From assembly GCA_020744425.1 (NCBI GenBank), contig JAGMUV010000010.1, positions 1,116,001 through 1,180,000 on the forward strand: 64,000 nucleotides of DNA, read 5' to 3'. A model generated the notes under the pieces. The model worked only from the letters and a program-made list of their open reading frames with translations, did not search any database and was not told where the DNA came from. Within the stretch, counting starts at the first letter, position 1, and each line of letters opens with the position of its first letter. The DNA is from Dactylonectria macrodidyma. Lineage: Eukaryota > Ascomycota > Sordariomycetes > Hypocreales > Nectriaceae. Positions 46,229-58,005 of the stretch are shown piece by piece. The position numbers and the translations under genes are program-made.

Positions 46229-46597
46229 TATATTTCGACTAGATGCGCTAAAATTCTAACAACCCCGACGCTAGCGGTTATTTGACACTTCCCGGTGATT
46301 TCCGTTGCTCGCCATCCCGCAGCTAACGAGTGGCCGTAGCTTATCTAGATGGCCTTAAACCGAATGACAAACTGACGGACCAGAAACCTGATCCAGACAG
46401 ACTTATCCAGCCTTGTGTTTCGATTTCCAATTAAGCGTAGTGCCTGACCAGTGATCTCAGACTTGTCGACTTGTTCCCCACTGCTCTTGTCCTCGGTCGG
46501 GTCCTTATCTACACTGCACAACCCCTCCTCAAATCGCCACTACGTAAGCGGCAAACTCAATAACACGGCCTGGATATTCCCTTGTATCGTTGGCGCT
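46229..46597. other. Spacer and 5' region of the Zn2Cys6 gene
   Basis: 369 bp between the transposon end and the regulator start. No motif is recognised. Confidence 0.45.
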
Positions 46598-49253
46598 ATG
46601 AACGACGAACTTGTATCAGCGGCACCACCACAGACGGTAACAAAAAAGCTTCAAAAGCGAGCCGCACACGCTTGTCTAAGGTGCCGAACGCGCAAGGTAA
46701 GATGCAACGTCTCGATTAATGGCACTCCTTGCATGAACTGCCACCTCGATGGGGATGAGTGCGAGGTGGCTAGTTCAAGGCGGGCTAGACGACGGTGAGT
46801 TGGGACCGAGCAAAGCTACGCCCGCGAGGATAGTGCTCAAGTGTAACAGTTGGAAGACCAAGAGTCTCGGAGCACCGAGGCCCACGACTGACCAACAATC
46901 ATCGGCTCCCGCAAGTGGCGCTACCATTGAGGATGGCGTCAGCGAGAAAGATGAAGGACTCAATCACAACGATGAAATAGCAAGTTTCCTCGGCAACCCC
47001 CCAGCGAGCCCCAACATCGAGGACTCGCGGACCGAACCTGGCTCATGGAGACGCGAAGGCCCAGAGTCTGCTAGTTACTACACTAGCTATTCGTACTACC
47101 AGTTTCTTTTCATCAGCAACTTGGAGGCCATCCAGCCACAGGACTTTCAATTTCTCGAGCTGCAAGGCTGCCTCCACATCCTCCAACCCCAAATCCTCGA
47201 CGAATTCGTACGCCAGTACTTCATGCACATGCACCCGATACTCCCCCTACTGGATGAAGGAGCCTTCTGGGACGCGTACACGCAGCATGCCAACTCTCGC
47301 AAGTCCCACCACAAGATATCCCTGCTCCTGTTCCAGGCCATGTTGTTCGCCTGTTGCAGCGTGAGTCCGGCTCCGTCATGACCTCGTACAGGGACCTGTC
47401 AGGCTAATTCACACCCAAGTACGTTCCACAGGCGACGCTCAGCCTGCTCGGGCTGAAGACGGCTCGAGCGGCGCGGGCAATGTTCTATCGCCGAGCGCAG
47501 CTGCTCTTCAACTTTGAAATCGAGTCTTCGCCCATCATCAGGTCGCAGGCTGCGCTGCTCTTGGCATCATGGTCCTTCTCGTCCTACGACGTCCCCCGTA
47601 AACCAAATGTCCCTTGGCTCTCCATCGCGATCCAATACGCAAGAGATGCCGAAGCTCACAACTACAAAGCTTTCAACGAGAAGTCAGAGGAGTACTCTGT
47701 TCGCAAGCGGCTGTGGTGGTGCTGCATCATCCGCGACCGCATCTTTGGACTGGGCATGCGTCGAGGCATCCTGATCACGCCGGGACATTTCGATATTGGC
47801 CGCCACTCCCATCTCGGCTATTGCGACCTTGTGGGAGAGCGTCATCGGAGCCTAGTGCATGACACTGACACCAAGATCCTCCTGGGGGAGATCCTCGAGC
47901 TGCTGGTGGAGCTGTGCATCATCCTGACCGACGTGCTCCAGCTGGCATTCCCAATTGAAGATCGCCTAAAGCCTGGTGGCCCTCACGCCGAGGCGCTGGG
48001 TCGGATCCGCGGCTGCCAGCTAGCTCTTCATGATTGGCACAACAAGGCTACCGTACGGCTACCCAACTTCGGCACCCCTCTCAGGTCGCCCAAGCTTCAC
48101 GATTCGGTGATCCTCTTCGCCAATCTTGTTGCCATGTACTACTAGTAAGCCTCTCATGTTTAGTTAGAACTCTAGTGTGGAATTAACGCTGTTCATGCGC
48201 AGCTCGACAAAGATCGCACTCGGACATCACGAGATTCTGCAGACAGCAACCAATGCAATGACAGCTGCGACGAGCACGTCAGACATCATCACCCTTAAAG
48301 ACAGTCACTTTGAGCTTCAGGACGCTGCGCTTGGAACTACGGGATGCCTTGAGAAGTTGATACATCTCAGATTGGTGAGGTGGCTGCCCGTCACCGCTGT
48401 CTCGTGCACAGCGCTGCCTCTACTCCTCCATCTTCTCGACGTGGAGATTCTCTCTTCAACTAAGGCGGCCAATTCATCACATTCGAAGCTTATGAAACAT
48501 CGCCTCGGAATCCTGACGAAAGCCATGGAAACATATCAACTTCAGTATGAGGGCGTCGACTGGATTGCCGACGCCATCAATCGCATCATCGGTCTCGCCC
48601 GGGCTGGCTCCATCCCAAACGCAGAGCAGTCGAAGGCCAGGCGGAAACAAAGCTCCACGAGTGTAGATGACTGGGTCAGCATGCTGACTTTCCAGCCCGT
48701 CTGGTATTTACGGCTGGCCTTTACTATCGATGTAGCTTTCGGCAAGGGTCGGCTGCCGGAGGCACAAGTTTTCCTCCGGAGCCGCAGCTTCCGCGATGTC
48801 ATCATGGCGGAGATAGGGCCATCCGTGGGTCTCCTCGAGGAGCCGATTGACGATGCACAAATGGTCCAACAGCAGACTACCTGGCCAAAGAATGGTGCGC
48901 GGACGGCAATGCGTGCATCGCCTTCCGCACAAGTAAAAATTGCGGATGTGATGATGTATGATACAAGTCCGGAAGACGACTCTAACTGGTGGGGTGGGAT
49001 GACAGAGGCAGAAGAAGAGGCAGAAGAAGAGGCAGAAGAGAAGCCAGTTGACGGCTACAAGGAGAAACTAGACGATGCCTCGAACAGACCGTTGGATCTT
49101 AACTTTGAGGGCGATATGACGTTGGCGGGATACGAGCATCATATGGCGGAAGCGTTTGATCTGTTGGCGCAGTGCGGCTGTGAAGGGCCTGGTGGCAGCG
49201 ACCTTGACATTGCACTGTCGCTATTACAAACCAGCCGAGGCTCACCCAGGTAA
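46598..49253 (+). CDS. Zn2Cys6 transcription factor, four exons
   Basis: Exons 46598-46794, 46850-47360, 47432-48144 and 48203-49253 join in frame (introns 55, 71 and 58 nt) into 823 aa. Exon 1 encodes the binuclear zinc cluster: CLRCRTRKVRC followed by CMNCHLDGDEC, six Cys in the standard spacing, preceded by KKLQKRAAHA. Exons 2-3 hold the fungal-specific transcription factor (MHR) domain: FVRQYFMHMHPILPLLDEG, LLGLKTARAARAMFYRRAQL and RKRLWWCCIIRDR. The C-terminus has an acidic tract with 12-bp GAAGAGGCAGAA repeats (about 49009-49044) that could act as an activation region. It resembles regulators of catabolic genes such as cutinase factor. The nearby FAH, PhyH and decayed dehydrogenase genes are candidate targets, inferred from position only. 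An earlier ATG (46451) would add a signal-like leader and is not favoured. Confidence 0.9.
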
Positions 49254-50395
49254 TAAGGCGGTCGGGGCGAATAGTTAAATACTATCCACGTAGTATGACT
49301 AATTGGAGTACAATTACGGGTCTGAGGATTACAGCGATTTAGAATTATAGCAATTTAGGATTATAGGAATATAAATGTATAGCAATCTTTTGACAGTTAC
49401 ATCTCAAGTTAGCTTATATAAAGTATAAACTAACTTAAATATAGTAATTAAAAGTAATTGTCTGTATTCAGTACGTTCTCGCTTGGAATGCCTGCGACGG
49501 CTGAGAACATGATCTGCTCGAGTGTTGTGCTGGTGGGCTAGGCAGTTTTCGGAGGGGTTTCGTATTACGCGTTTGGAAAGCACACGTACGTGGTGGTGCC
49601 TCTGACGGATGTGGCGGTGATAATGTAAGTCTCAGAAGAGGCTGAGAAATAGGCAACGACTAGGACCAAGTTGGGGACTAAGTTCGAGAGATGATATAGT
49701 TGTTTAATTAGAGATCATATAAATTCATCTGCATCCGAGCTTATGACTGGCATGTACCCGAGGTTTATGTGGACGTAAATCTCTAACTTGGTCGTTTCAT
49801 GGGTAACTGAACTGTTGATCAAGAGTCAAGACCACATCCGTCCGTATACAGAAAATTCTGCACCACTATATCCCAATGCGGGTCCATTCTAGTTCAACCA
49901 TCCAGCCTACCAGTCACGGCAGGTTGCAAGAGATCTGAAGGAATGCTTGCTGGTCGGAGTTAAACAAATCTAGAGGTTCTCATGCCCAAGCACCCTAGGG
50001 TCGGACCATGTATTTCGCTTAGACTTCTAGCAAGTAATTGGGCCTCTACTGAGTTCCGCCCCAGTGTAATGCATGGTAAAATTAACTTTTTCGGTTATGC
50101 GTCGTTCGGTGTTAAGCCTGTAAACTCCGCACTTAGCTCTGCTGGGTCAGTCACTGCTGATACTACTACACGCAACTGTTTTCACGCTAAGTTAATAGTA
50201 CTAACTTTAGAATGTTGTTCATAGTTTTCACACAGCATGGTCTGAGGTGCCCGGCTCAGCACCGGGAGCAGACTAACCACACAGCCGAAGAGGGGTGATG
50301 TCTTTAGAATAAATGCAAGCCGGGTATACAATCTACCCAGCTCTTCTCACGCAATCTCAACTCAATCACTACCAAGACTACAAGCAATCCTGGCC
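49254..50395. other. Intergenic, with a permease relic
   Basis: About 1.1 kb, AT-rich after the regulator gene. It contains the permease fragment listed separately. A GGTATACAATC box near 50325 precedes the aldo-keto reductase pseudogene. Confidence 0.45.
49485..49628 (+). pseudogene. Amino-acid permease C-terminal relic
   Basis: A plus-strand frame reads MPATAENMICSSVVLVG, a TAG, then AVFGGVSYYAFGKHTYV. Fungal amino-acid/GABA/choline permeases end with a P-x-TAENMNYSS motif followed by a transmembrane helix and KHTY. The TAG is a Trp codon with one G-to-A change. Only the last ~45 residues survive. Confidence 0.45.
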
Positions 50396-51523
50396 ATGAC
50401 AATGCCTCAAGTACCTCTCCGTACGTTGGGAAAGTATGGGCCAGATGTTCCAGCATTGGGCTGGGTCTTATGGGCATATCCGCATTCTACGGAAATCCTC
50501 CTAGCGATGAAGAACGATTCAAAGTTCTAGATCGGGCATTGGAACTGGGCGCTACAAACTGGGATAGCTCTGAGTAAGCTTTTGTCTGTTGTCTATTACC
50601 CCTAGCATACCTGCTAATGATTCATGCTCTCAGCATGTACGGTGACAACGAGGAACTCGTGGCAAAATGGTTTAAGCGAACGAGGAAGAGAAATAAAATT
50701 TTCCTCCCTACTAAGTTTGGGTTCCCCAAAGGGTTAGCAGACCTCAGCGTCATAGATTCTTCCGCAAAACATTGTAAAGAGGCTTGCGAGAACAGCCTAC
50801 GCGGACTTGGCATTGACTACATCGACCTATACTATATGCATCATGCCAACCCCAACGTGCCGATTGAGGAGACCATGAGGGCTATGGCAGATCTGAAGGG
50901 GTAGGCTCCGGAATCTAACGTTAAATCTATTCTAACAGTTGGAATCAGCGAGGGCAGGATTTGGTACATCGGTTTATCCGAAGTTAGCTCCGCCACACTG
51001 CGTCGCGCGTGCAAGGTGGCCCATGTCGACGCGGTTCAAATCGAATATTAGCCATTTTGTCTTAGACATTGAAGGCGCGGCAGGCACTAACCTCCTTGAC
51101 ACCTGCCGTGAACTTGGCGTCGGAATTGTTGCCTACTCGCCATTAGGTCGAGGTATGCTGACTGGCACAATGACATCGAAGGAGTCTGTGGCCAGTGAAG
51201 GCGACTGGCGGAGGATGATGCCGAGGTTTTCTGACGACAGCCTCCTGGTAGCCAATGTAAAATTGGTAAACCAATTCAAAGCCATTTCTGATAGGAATGG
51301 GTGCACTCCAGCCCAGTTGGCGATCGCTTGGCTGCTGAAACAAGGCGATGATATAGTGCCTATCCCGGGAACCAAGAAGATTATGTTTCTGGAGAAGAAC
51401 TGGGGCTCACTCAAAGTACAGCTCACCGATAAGGAGGAAATGGAGATCAGATCTTTTATTGAGAGCATCCAAGTTATAGGTAGCCGAGGGAAGCAAGGTT
51501 TCACAGATACCGTAGAAGAGTAG
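50396..51523 (+). pseudogene. Decayed aldo-keto reductase
   Basis: The family pattern is readable from ATG 50396 (MPQVPLRTLGKYGPDVPALG) to FTDTVEE at the stop at 51523. A one-base loss near 50460 shifts the frame before LMGISAFYGNPPSDEERF. Intron 1 (50574-50633) and intron 2 (50901-50948) are still recognisable, and give SSDMYGDNEEL and LKGEGRIWYIGLSE. Exon 3 has a TAG at 51049 (VQIEY-stop) followed by an extra T in the run at 51055-51058, after which FVLDIEGAAG continues in another frame. The catalytic Asp/Tyr (DMYGDNE) and the C-terminal cofactor region (PIPGTKK) are present. With two frameshifts and one stop it should not make full-length enzyme. Confidence 0.8.
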
Positions 51524-52222
51524 CTTCCAGGTTCTCAATCAGCAAATTGATTGTTTCCTACGTAACATACGAATACGATATTGTCATATATTTTTATGCC
51601 ATTGATGCCACTATTTTATGTCATTGATACAGCTCATTTTTCTAATAACGGAACGATAGCGAGAGTCCGTCTGTTAAAATGAAAGGTGAATAAGACTGTT
51701 AAAAGGTCTAAGCTCTGTGTCTGCTCACGAACGACACAGAGCGGAATCTTAGATTGGCTCCTGGGGCCTTTGGTAACAGCACTTTAAAGTCCAAGCTGAC
51801 GTACTTAGCTAACACCGACTTTCTACAGCCAGAATCCGCCGTCACTAGCAGGGGGCAGGAGTCTTGTTTCAACAATATCGGGACGTGCTTGTACTTGAGG
51901 AACCGCTGTTACTCTTTCCTCCACTCAGTCCACACACTCATTTAGCACTTCATCGACAAGATAGTCCACCAGTTATCAACACACCTGGGTACATTAAATA
52001 AGCCTATTCTGCCATTCCCAGACTGTGACCTACATTGCTCACGAGTTCTGATCCACTCGATCATACGCCACCCACACCCTGGACCTACCCTATAGCCATA
52101 GGACTAGACCCAGCCGTCGCACAACCCTTACATGAAAGAACATCGGTTAAATGAAAAATCAGTCGCATTCAAAGCAAAGGACCATTTGGCCGTGCTCTTT
52201 CGATAGTCCTTGTTCACTGGCG
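51524..52222. other. Intergenic, no supported gene
   Basis: About 700 bp between convergent genes. Short frames only. Confidence 0.5.
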
Positions 52223-53316
52223 TTAGAAGAGCGAAGCTGCAATGCCGTGACTAGACGAAAATTGTATTTCTTCCATTGTTTCCTGCCAAAGACGCTCCAT
52301 GAGATCCTTCCCTTCTTTCTTATACATGACACTAGCGTATCTAGAAATAATGTTAGTAGAGTGTCATCCCACGGTGGTGCCACAGAAGCAAGCACTTACG
52401 GTTTGATGGCCCAGTCGCTGACAAAACCCCCATGACTCTCCTTCCCTTCCATGAGAAGCGCGTGGATGTAGACGCTGGCTCCCGCTTGAACAGACCGGCC
52501 AAGAGCCTTGATGAACAAAGGCGCGATGTAGCGCTCTGTGCGGCTGGTCTCTTTGACGTCATGGCCTAGGCCGGTTCCGGCTGTCATTCCAGGGTTACAG
52601 ACGTTGATGAGCACTTCCTCGGGACTCAGCTTGTCAGCCAGCTGGGAGATGAACATCATCAGAAGCAGCTTAGTGTCAAGATATTGCTGAAACTTGACGA
52701 ATCGTTTGGGGTCGTCCATACGGGGGAAAATAGGACCGGTCGCCTCTAGCTTGCTGTAATACATAGTATCTGAGCCGACCACAGTCAGTACCGATGGCCG
52801 ATCAGTTCTATGCTGCCCTTTTTTCTCCTTTATCACTGATACCAGCAGTAGCAGTAGTAGGACAGTCGAGAGATAATTGGTCTGGAAAACGGCCTCATGG
52901 CCTGTCTTCACATTGAGCTCAAAAGTGCTGCTCTGTAGGCCGGCGTTGAGAATGACATAGTCAATTCGTTCCAGATTCCAGCATCGGTCTGCAAATGCGT
53001 TGATAGAGCCGTAATCGGCTAGGTCGATGAGCGAAATTTGAATGTCCGCAATGGGAAATTCATTTTTCAATGCTTCAGCAGCGGTCTGGCCCTTGGCCTC
53101 CGATCGTACAGCTAGAATAAGTCGGGAGAGCCCGAGCTGGAGCAGTTGTCTGGCCGATTCGAAACCAAGCCCACCATTCGCGCCTGTGACGATGGCGGTT
53201 TTTCCGGCGAGGCTCACGGTGGGTGGGATTGGTCGAGGATGGACAAAGAGTTGTTTGTAAATGGTGCCAAGAACACTGCTTTCCCAGGCTACGGCCTTCA
53301 CAAGCTTAGATGACAT
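52223..53316 (-). CDS. Short-chain dehydrogenase/reductase, retinol dehydrogenase-like, two exons
   Basis: Minus-strand exons 53316-52400 and 52340-52223 join in frame through a 59-nt intron (GTAAGT donor, TTTCTAG end), giving 344 aa. Motifs: AIVTGANGGLGFESARQLL (NAD(P) glycine motif), LNAG, VVGSDT with the catalytic Ser, and QYLDTKLL giving YxxxK. The C-terminal extension HGGFVSDWAIKPYASVMYKK, restored only by splicing, is typical of the fungal retinol-dehydrogenase-like group. A CAG-type microsatellite encodes a poly-Leu stretch near 52840. Family members reduce or oxidise keto/hydroxy groups in secondary or lipid metabolism. An earlier ATG at 53367 is possible. It lies about 1.1 kb left of the BCKDH cluster. 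Confidence 0.85.
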
Positions 53317-54427
53317 GCTTTCTGGACGCTGAAGAATGGGATGTTGTAAATAGACGCCAGCGATCAATTTGCACTTCAGAAATGCTAGAGAAGGTTTCTA
53401 GTCCGGTGATATTCACACTTGATGTCTAAGACAATCACGTGATGTGGGTTGATTGTTCGCATCGCGAAGTGGTCGTCGGCTTTCATGCTACTGTTAACTC
53501 CGGTGCCTCGAACATGAGCCACCAGCCAATCTACATTGAGGGGGCCGCCAGTATGCACTCCCTTCGTTGTATGATACCTTCTACCCCTAGTACTGGGAGA
53601 GGCCGAGTCGCCTAAATTAAGCAAATGTTTGAAATAAGATACCAAAGCTTGACCCGAATTCATGACGCGACCCCCCGACGTAAACGCAGCCTTCAAAAGT
53701 CAGTGAGGTAATGGGAAAATAAAACGGTCAAATCATGTACCCGTCAATGATGTTTTGTACTGCCAAACGTTATCCATCTCTCCGTCTTTTCATTTCCAAT
53801 CCTCGAGGATCCAACCACGCGATAGAGCGTGGTTGTAGGAGGATAGCATCACCGGAGACCGGGTTAGTGCTCTTGGAAGGAATCATCTACCACGCTCTAG
53901 ATCTGACGGTGGTATGGAGGCCATGGTAGCCGTGTGACAGCCGACATTATCGACAAGTCAGACTCTCCCGAACTTACTAACGACGGGCATATCTTTGGTT
54001 AATCCCGAGCCTGATGGGCCCATTCTTTGAGTTCGGGCTCGGGCTCGGGCTCGGGTTTGGACTCGGGCCCCGGGGTTTGCTCTTCCAAGCCCTTCACTAG
54101 CATAGATACTGCTGATTGATACTGGAGGTGTCAACTCCTCGTAGTGCTAGAGTCGTCCCGAGGTTCAACACGGCCCGCTAATTGCCACCATTGCCGAACG
54201 CCGTCTGAGACTCTCCCGGCCCTAGCTGCCACTGTAGCAAGCCTTTGGCGGCGGCTCCCGGCTGACTGGGCTTCGTCTTGACTTGATGCCCGATTACCTC
54301 AATGATAGTAGAGGCATATTGCATACTGGTCACGAAGCGATTCTTGGCCACGTTTCTCTGCAATTCCCTCTCGGCTACATACCAGTCTTGACCTGCGAAA
54401 ATGATGTGGCGAATGCGCACTTCATCG
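53317..54427. other. Intergenic, with a G-rich hexamer array
   Basis: About 1.1 kb upstream of E1 beta and upstream of the minus-strand SDR. It includes the TCGGGC array near 54032. No gene is supported. Confidence 0.5.
54032..54080. repeat. TCGGGC hexamer array, left of the BCKDH cluster
   Basis: Four near-perfect TCGGGC units followed by degenerate GGGTTTGGACTCGGGCCCC. It is G-rich on the plus strand. Confidence 0.65.
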
Positions 54428-54430
54428 ATG

Positions 54431-55705
54431 ATGAAACCTGTTTTCTTCCGCCACGTTGCTGCGTATGCAATGGCTCATGGGCCCCAGCCAGGTCGTCGAC
54501 TGAATCTTCCCCTAGATTTCGGCAAGACACCGCTATTACACCACAGCAAGGACACCTTTGCAGAGACTCCCGGCCTGCCTACTGGCGGTTCTTCTTCGAG
54601 GTTGAACCTATTTCAATCTGTAAACTCTGCGCTAGAGACGGCTTTAAGGTCGTCTAAACGCGTGCTGTGTTTCGGGGAAGATGTTGGATTCGGTGGTGTT
54701 TTTCGATGCACTATAGGTCTCCAGGAAAAGTTTGGTCGAGATAGGGTTTTTAATACACCCATCACTGAGCAGGGCATGGTTGGAGTTGCGATTGGAGCTG
54801 CTGCTGAAGGTATGAAGCCTGTTGTTGAGATCCAGTTTGCGGACTATGTCTATACGGCCTTCGATCAGATTGTGAATGAAGCATGCAAATTTCGCTATCG
54901 CGAGGGAACAAGCGGCCTCAATCTCGGAGGTCTTGTTATTCGCATGCCTTGCGGCGGTGTTGGCCACGGTGCGCTGTGAGTACCAGTATTATAGTCACCC
55001 TGAGTGCAACTGGTATTCCTAGTGCTGACTGACTCGGAATAATAGGTATCATACGCAATCCCCCGAATCCCTTTTCTGCCATATACCTGGCTTCCGAGTC
55101 GTCGTTCCCAGGTCGCCAACACAGGCTAAAGGGCTCCTCCTGTCAGCAATCCTAGAATCTAAAGATCCTGTTATCTTTATGGAGCCTAAGATTCTATACC
55201 GAGCTGCAGTTGAGGAGGTTCCAGATGAACCCTATACCCTGCCACTTGGAACAGCCGAGATTATCAAACCTGGTAGCGACTTGACGATTATATCGTATGG
55301 GCGGCCTCTCTATACATGTCAGACGGCGATAGATATTGCGGAGAAAGAGAGACCAGGCCTAAGCATAGAGCTCATTGATCTCCGATCTATCTATCCGTGG
55401 GATAGGGAAACTGTATTAAACAGTGTCCGAAAGACGGGGCGGGCAATGGTCGTCCACGAAAGCATGGTCAACTACGGTGTCGGGTCAGAAGTCGCAGCGA
55501 CAATACAGGAGAACGCGTTTTACGACCTTAAAACCCCGGTTAAGAGGCTCGGCGGATGGGCCACTCACACTGGTCTGGCTTATGAGAAGTATATCTTTCC
55601 AGACGTTGCAAGTAAGTACACCCAGCTTAGCGACGACCCATGGCTGATTTTTATAACATAGGGGTGTACGACGGTATTCTTGAGACTGTAGAAGCGGACG
55701 AGTAG
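54431..55705 (+). CDS. Branched-chain alpha-keto acid dehydrogenase E1 beta subunit, three exons
   Basis: Exons 54431-54975, 55046-55611 and 55662-55705 join in frame (introns 70 and 50 nt) into 384 aa. A short basic/aromatic N-terminus ([16 protein letters not shown]) may be the mitochondrial targeting segment, but its exact start is uncertain; an adjacent ATG lies at 54428. Family motifs are in order: [117 protein letters not shown]. The short last exon restores RVYDGILE. E1 beta joins E1 alpha in the thiamine-diphosphate decarboxylase of the BCKDH complex in the matrix. It is convergent with E1 alpha. Confidence 0.92.
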
Positions 55706-56013
55706 ATGAAATCCATGGCTATTGTTCTTGTTATAATATGGCGTGTTAGTATCAAACTATGTTAGAATTGAAGACGTAGCAATCATATACCTAAAATACT
55801 AGACCCGTTGCCTCATACCGCGACAACTAAACTTAGTGGTAACTACTTGGCGATATGTATTAATTTTGCTACTAACATCTTAACCGGGATTGCTCAAAGA
55901 GTAGATGGAACTTTTTCTATCAATAGATTCTAGACAGCTTATTCAACCATGTTATCAGGCTTCAAAACCGTTTTCTATCTGTGATAGTGTGGCCAAGTTG
56001 CTCAACAAAGCGA

Positions 56014-57612
56014 CTACAGGCCCTCGATGCCTCCTACATGCTCATTGACATCATACTCGGCGGGGTACTTTGTCATGATTCTCTTGAGCTCGCGTCTCTG
56101 CGCCTCTGCCTCCTCCGTAAGCTCAGCGTAAACGTCGTCGAAGATTGCTCTGAGGGCAGGCTTCTTCTCCTTTTCGGCGAGTGTCAGCTCCTTTATGATA
56201 TCCTTGCGAATTTGCGCTCGTTCACGTTTATCTCTCTCTTCGTCCCATAATCCTTCGTGCTCCAGCCAATGGCGCAATCTCAGGATTGAGTTGCGCTGGG
56301 GCGAATTCTTCCACAAAGCGACTTCTTCGCTGCTGCGGTATGCGGAGCTGTCATCGCTGGTGCTGTGGTGGGATATGCGATAGCTCATGAGTTCAAGTAG
56401 AACGGGTTGCCCTCCATTCTTCAGTGCCTTTGATCTAGCAGCCCTTGTAGCCTCGTAAACGGCAAAGACATCCGTTCCATCAACACGGAGAGTCTCTATG
56501 CCGTAGCCAGACCCACGGCTAGCTATTCCATCCCCTTTGTACTGCTCGGAAGCGGGTGTCGAGATTGCATAGCCATTGTTACGGCAGATAAAGATTACGG
56601 GACTCTGTATCATAGCGGCCATATTAAGAGCTCCATGAAAATCTCCTTCGCTGGCGGCACCTTCGCCAAAGTAAGCGGCAGCTACTCGCGGAGGATTGGA
56701 TGGGTCCTCTCGGTCTTGCATCTTCAGAGCATACGCAGCCCCAGCAGCATGAGGAATCTGCGGACCAAGTGTAGATGCGACGGAATGCTGAGGACAAGGT
56801 TATCAGCAGTAGCGTGTAGAGGTCGGAACTCATCAACATACCGCTCCCACCTTGGCCTTTCCAGTATAGTGGTTCGGCATGTTTCGCCCTTTGCCGGGAT
56901 CGTTGAGGTTGGCGGTCAACTGGCTCATAAAGTCTTTGAGCTCAAAGCCTCGCTGTAGAAAGACACCGTGTTCCCGATACTGGCAGGTAATAACGTCACC
57001 TGGCCCAAGAGCGGCCGCACTCCCAACCATGAGACCTTCCTCTCCGTGAGACACCTAGATGAAATATGTGGTGAGTACTAGAGTATCTCCAACATCAATT
57101 GCCCCGTACAGAAGCGGATTTATGTAGCGTACCATGTAGAAACTAACGCGCCCGTGTCTCTGTGCATCGAACATGACGCTGTCCAGTATATTAACTAGGA
57201 ATATATGTCAGCTAAATTAAAAACGTCTCCTGTGAGGCGGGAGTTCCTAGCTACGAACCAGTGAGCATGTTCTTATACCACTTGATTATGTCGTCCTTGG
57301 GAATATCAGAGGTAATCTGGATTGGGTCCTCAATTTTATTCTCCGAGTTCAATATATGAAATGTTGAAATCGGGAGATGATCCGCAGGGACAATCCACTC
57401 CATCTTGGAGCTGTAAGGGCTGTCGACAGCACCAGGAAAGCGAGGCCTGTGGTCGAGGATGGGTCCGAGTGAGCTTTATCGCTTTCTGGCAGCTTGAATT
57501 GGACTTACAGTTCGGCGCTGGAGGCATTGAAACATGAGGTGGACAGCCATCTTGTACAGCGAATAGGGTTGGTGCCTAACGCTGCTCTGGCGATTTGGCG
57601 CCAGACGCTCAT
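56014..57612 (-). CDS. Branched-chain alpha-keto acid dehydrogenase E1 alpha subunit, five exons
   Basis: Minus-strand exons 57612-57509, 57446-57259, 57194-57133, 57054-56842 and 56787-56014 join in frame (introns 62, 64, 78 and 54 nt) into 446 aa. Exon 1 is a clear mitochondrial targeting peptide (MSVWRQIARAALGTNPIRCT). Motifs: RFPGAVDSPYSSKMEW, KWYKNMLT, MFDAQRHGRVSFYM, QYREHGVFLQRGF, HSVASTLGPQIPHAAGAAYA, and the thiamine-diphosphate motif GEGAASEGD (230-238) to NNGYAIS (259-265). The phosphorylation loop HHSTSDDSSAYR (from 329) is intact, but Ser328 replaces the usual Gly before HH. E1 alpha decarboxylates the keto acids of Leu, Ile and Val. It shares its upstream region with E2. Confidence 0.93.
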
Positions 57613-58005
57613 GATGGATGTCGGAATTCCTTGTTGGCGTGAAGTTGAAGATCAAGGAAGAAACGAGGTGACAAAAAACGGACGGGTTTGAATTGCCGGG
57701 ATCCTTGATCTATGGCCCGGAACTTCCTGGTCCCCCTGCCTTTGTGTGCTTCGTGCCGATAATGAGTCCGGCCGTTAGAGTGAGGCGCGGGTAATATCGG
57801 CCTTCTCCCTCCTGGTGAGTCGTTGTAAGCGAAGCCGAGCCAGATCCGGTTCCAACCTCGGCCGGGGTGTTAGATTCTGAGCGAGCGATTACTTAATCCC
57901 CTAGCCTGCTATAACCTAAGATGTTGTCTCGTGTAAAACTCTTTGGTTCCGAGTTACATTTTCCGGGCTGTATTTCCGTATCGTCCTGGTTGCCGCCGCT
58001 TCAAG
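57613..58005. promoter_or_regulatory. Divergent promoter between E1 alpha and E2
   Basis: 393 bp separate the two start codons. It must serve both genes. A CTATAACC box near 57910 lies about 95 bp before the E2 ATG. GC-rich segments (CGAGCCAGATCCGG, CCTCGGCCGGGG) lie near 57834-57866. No known binding site is recognised. Confidence 0.6.
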
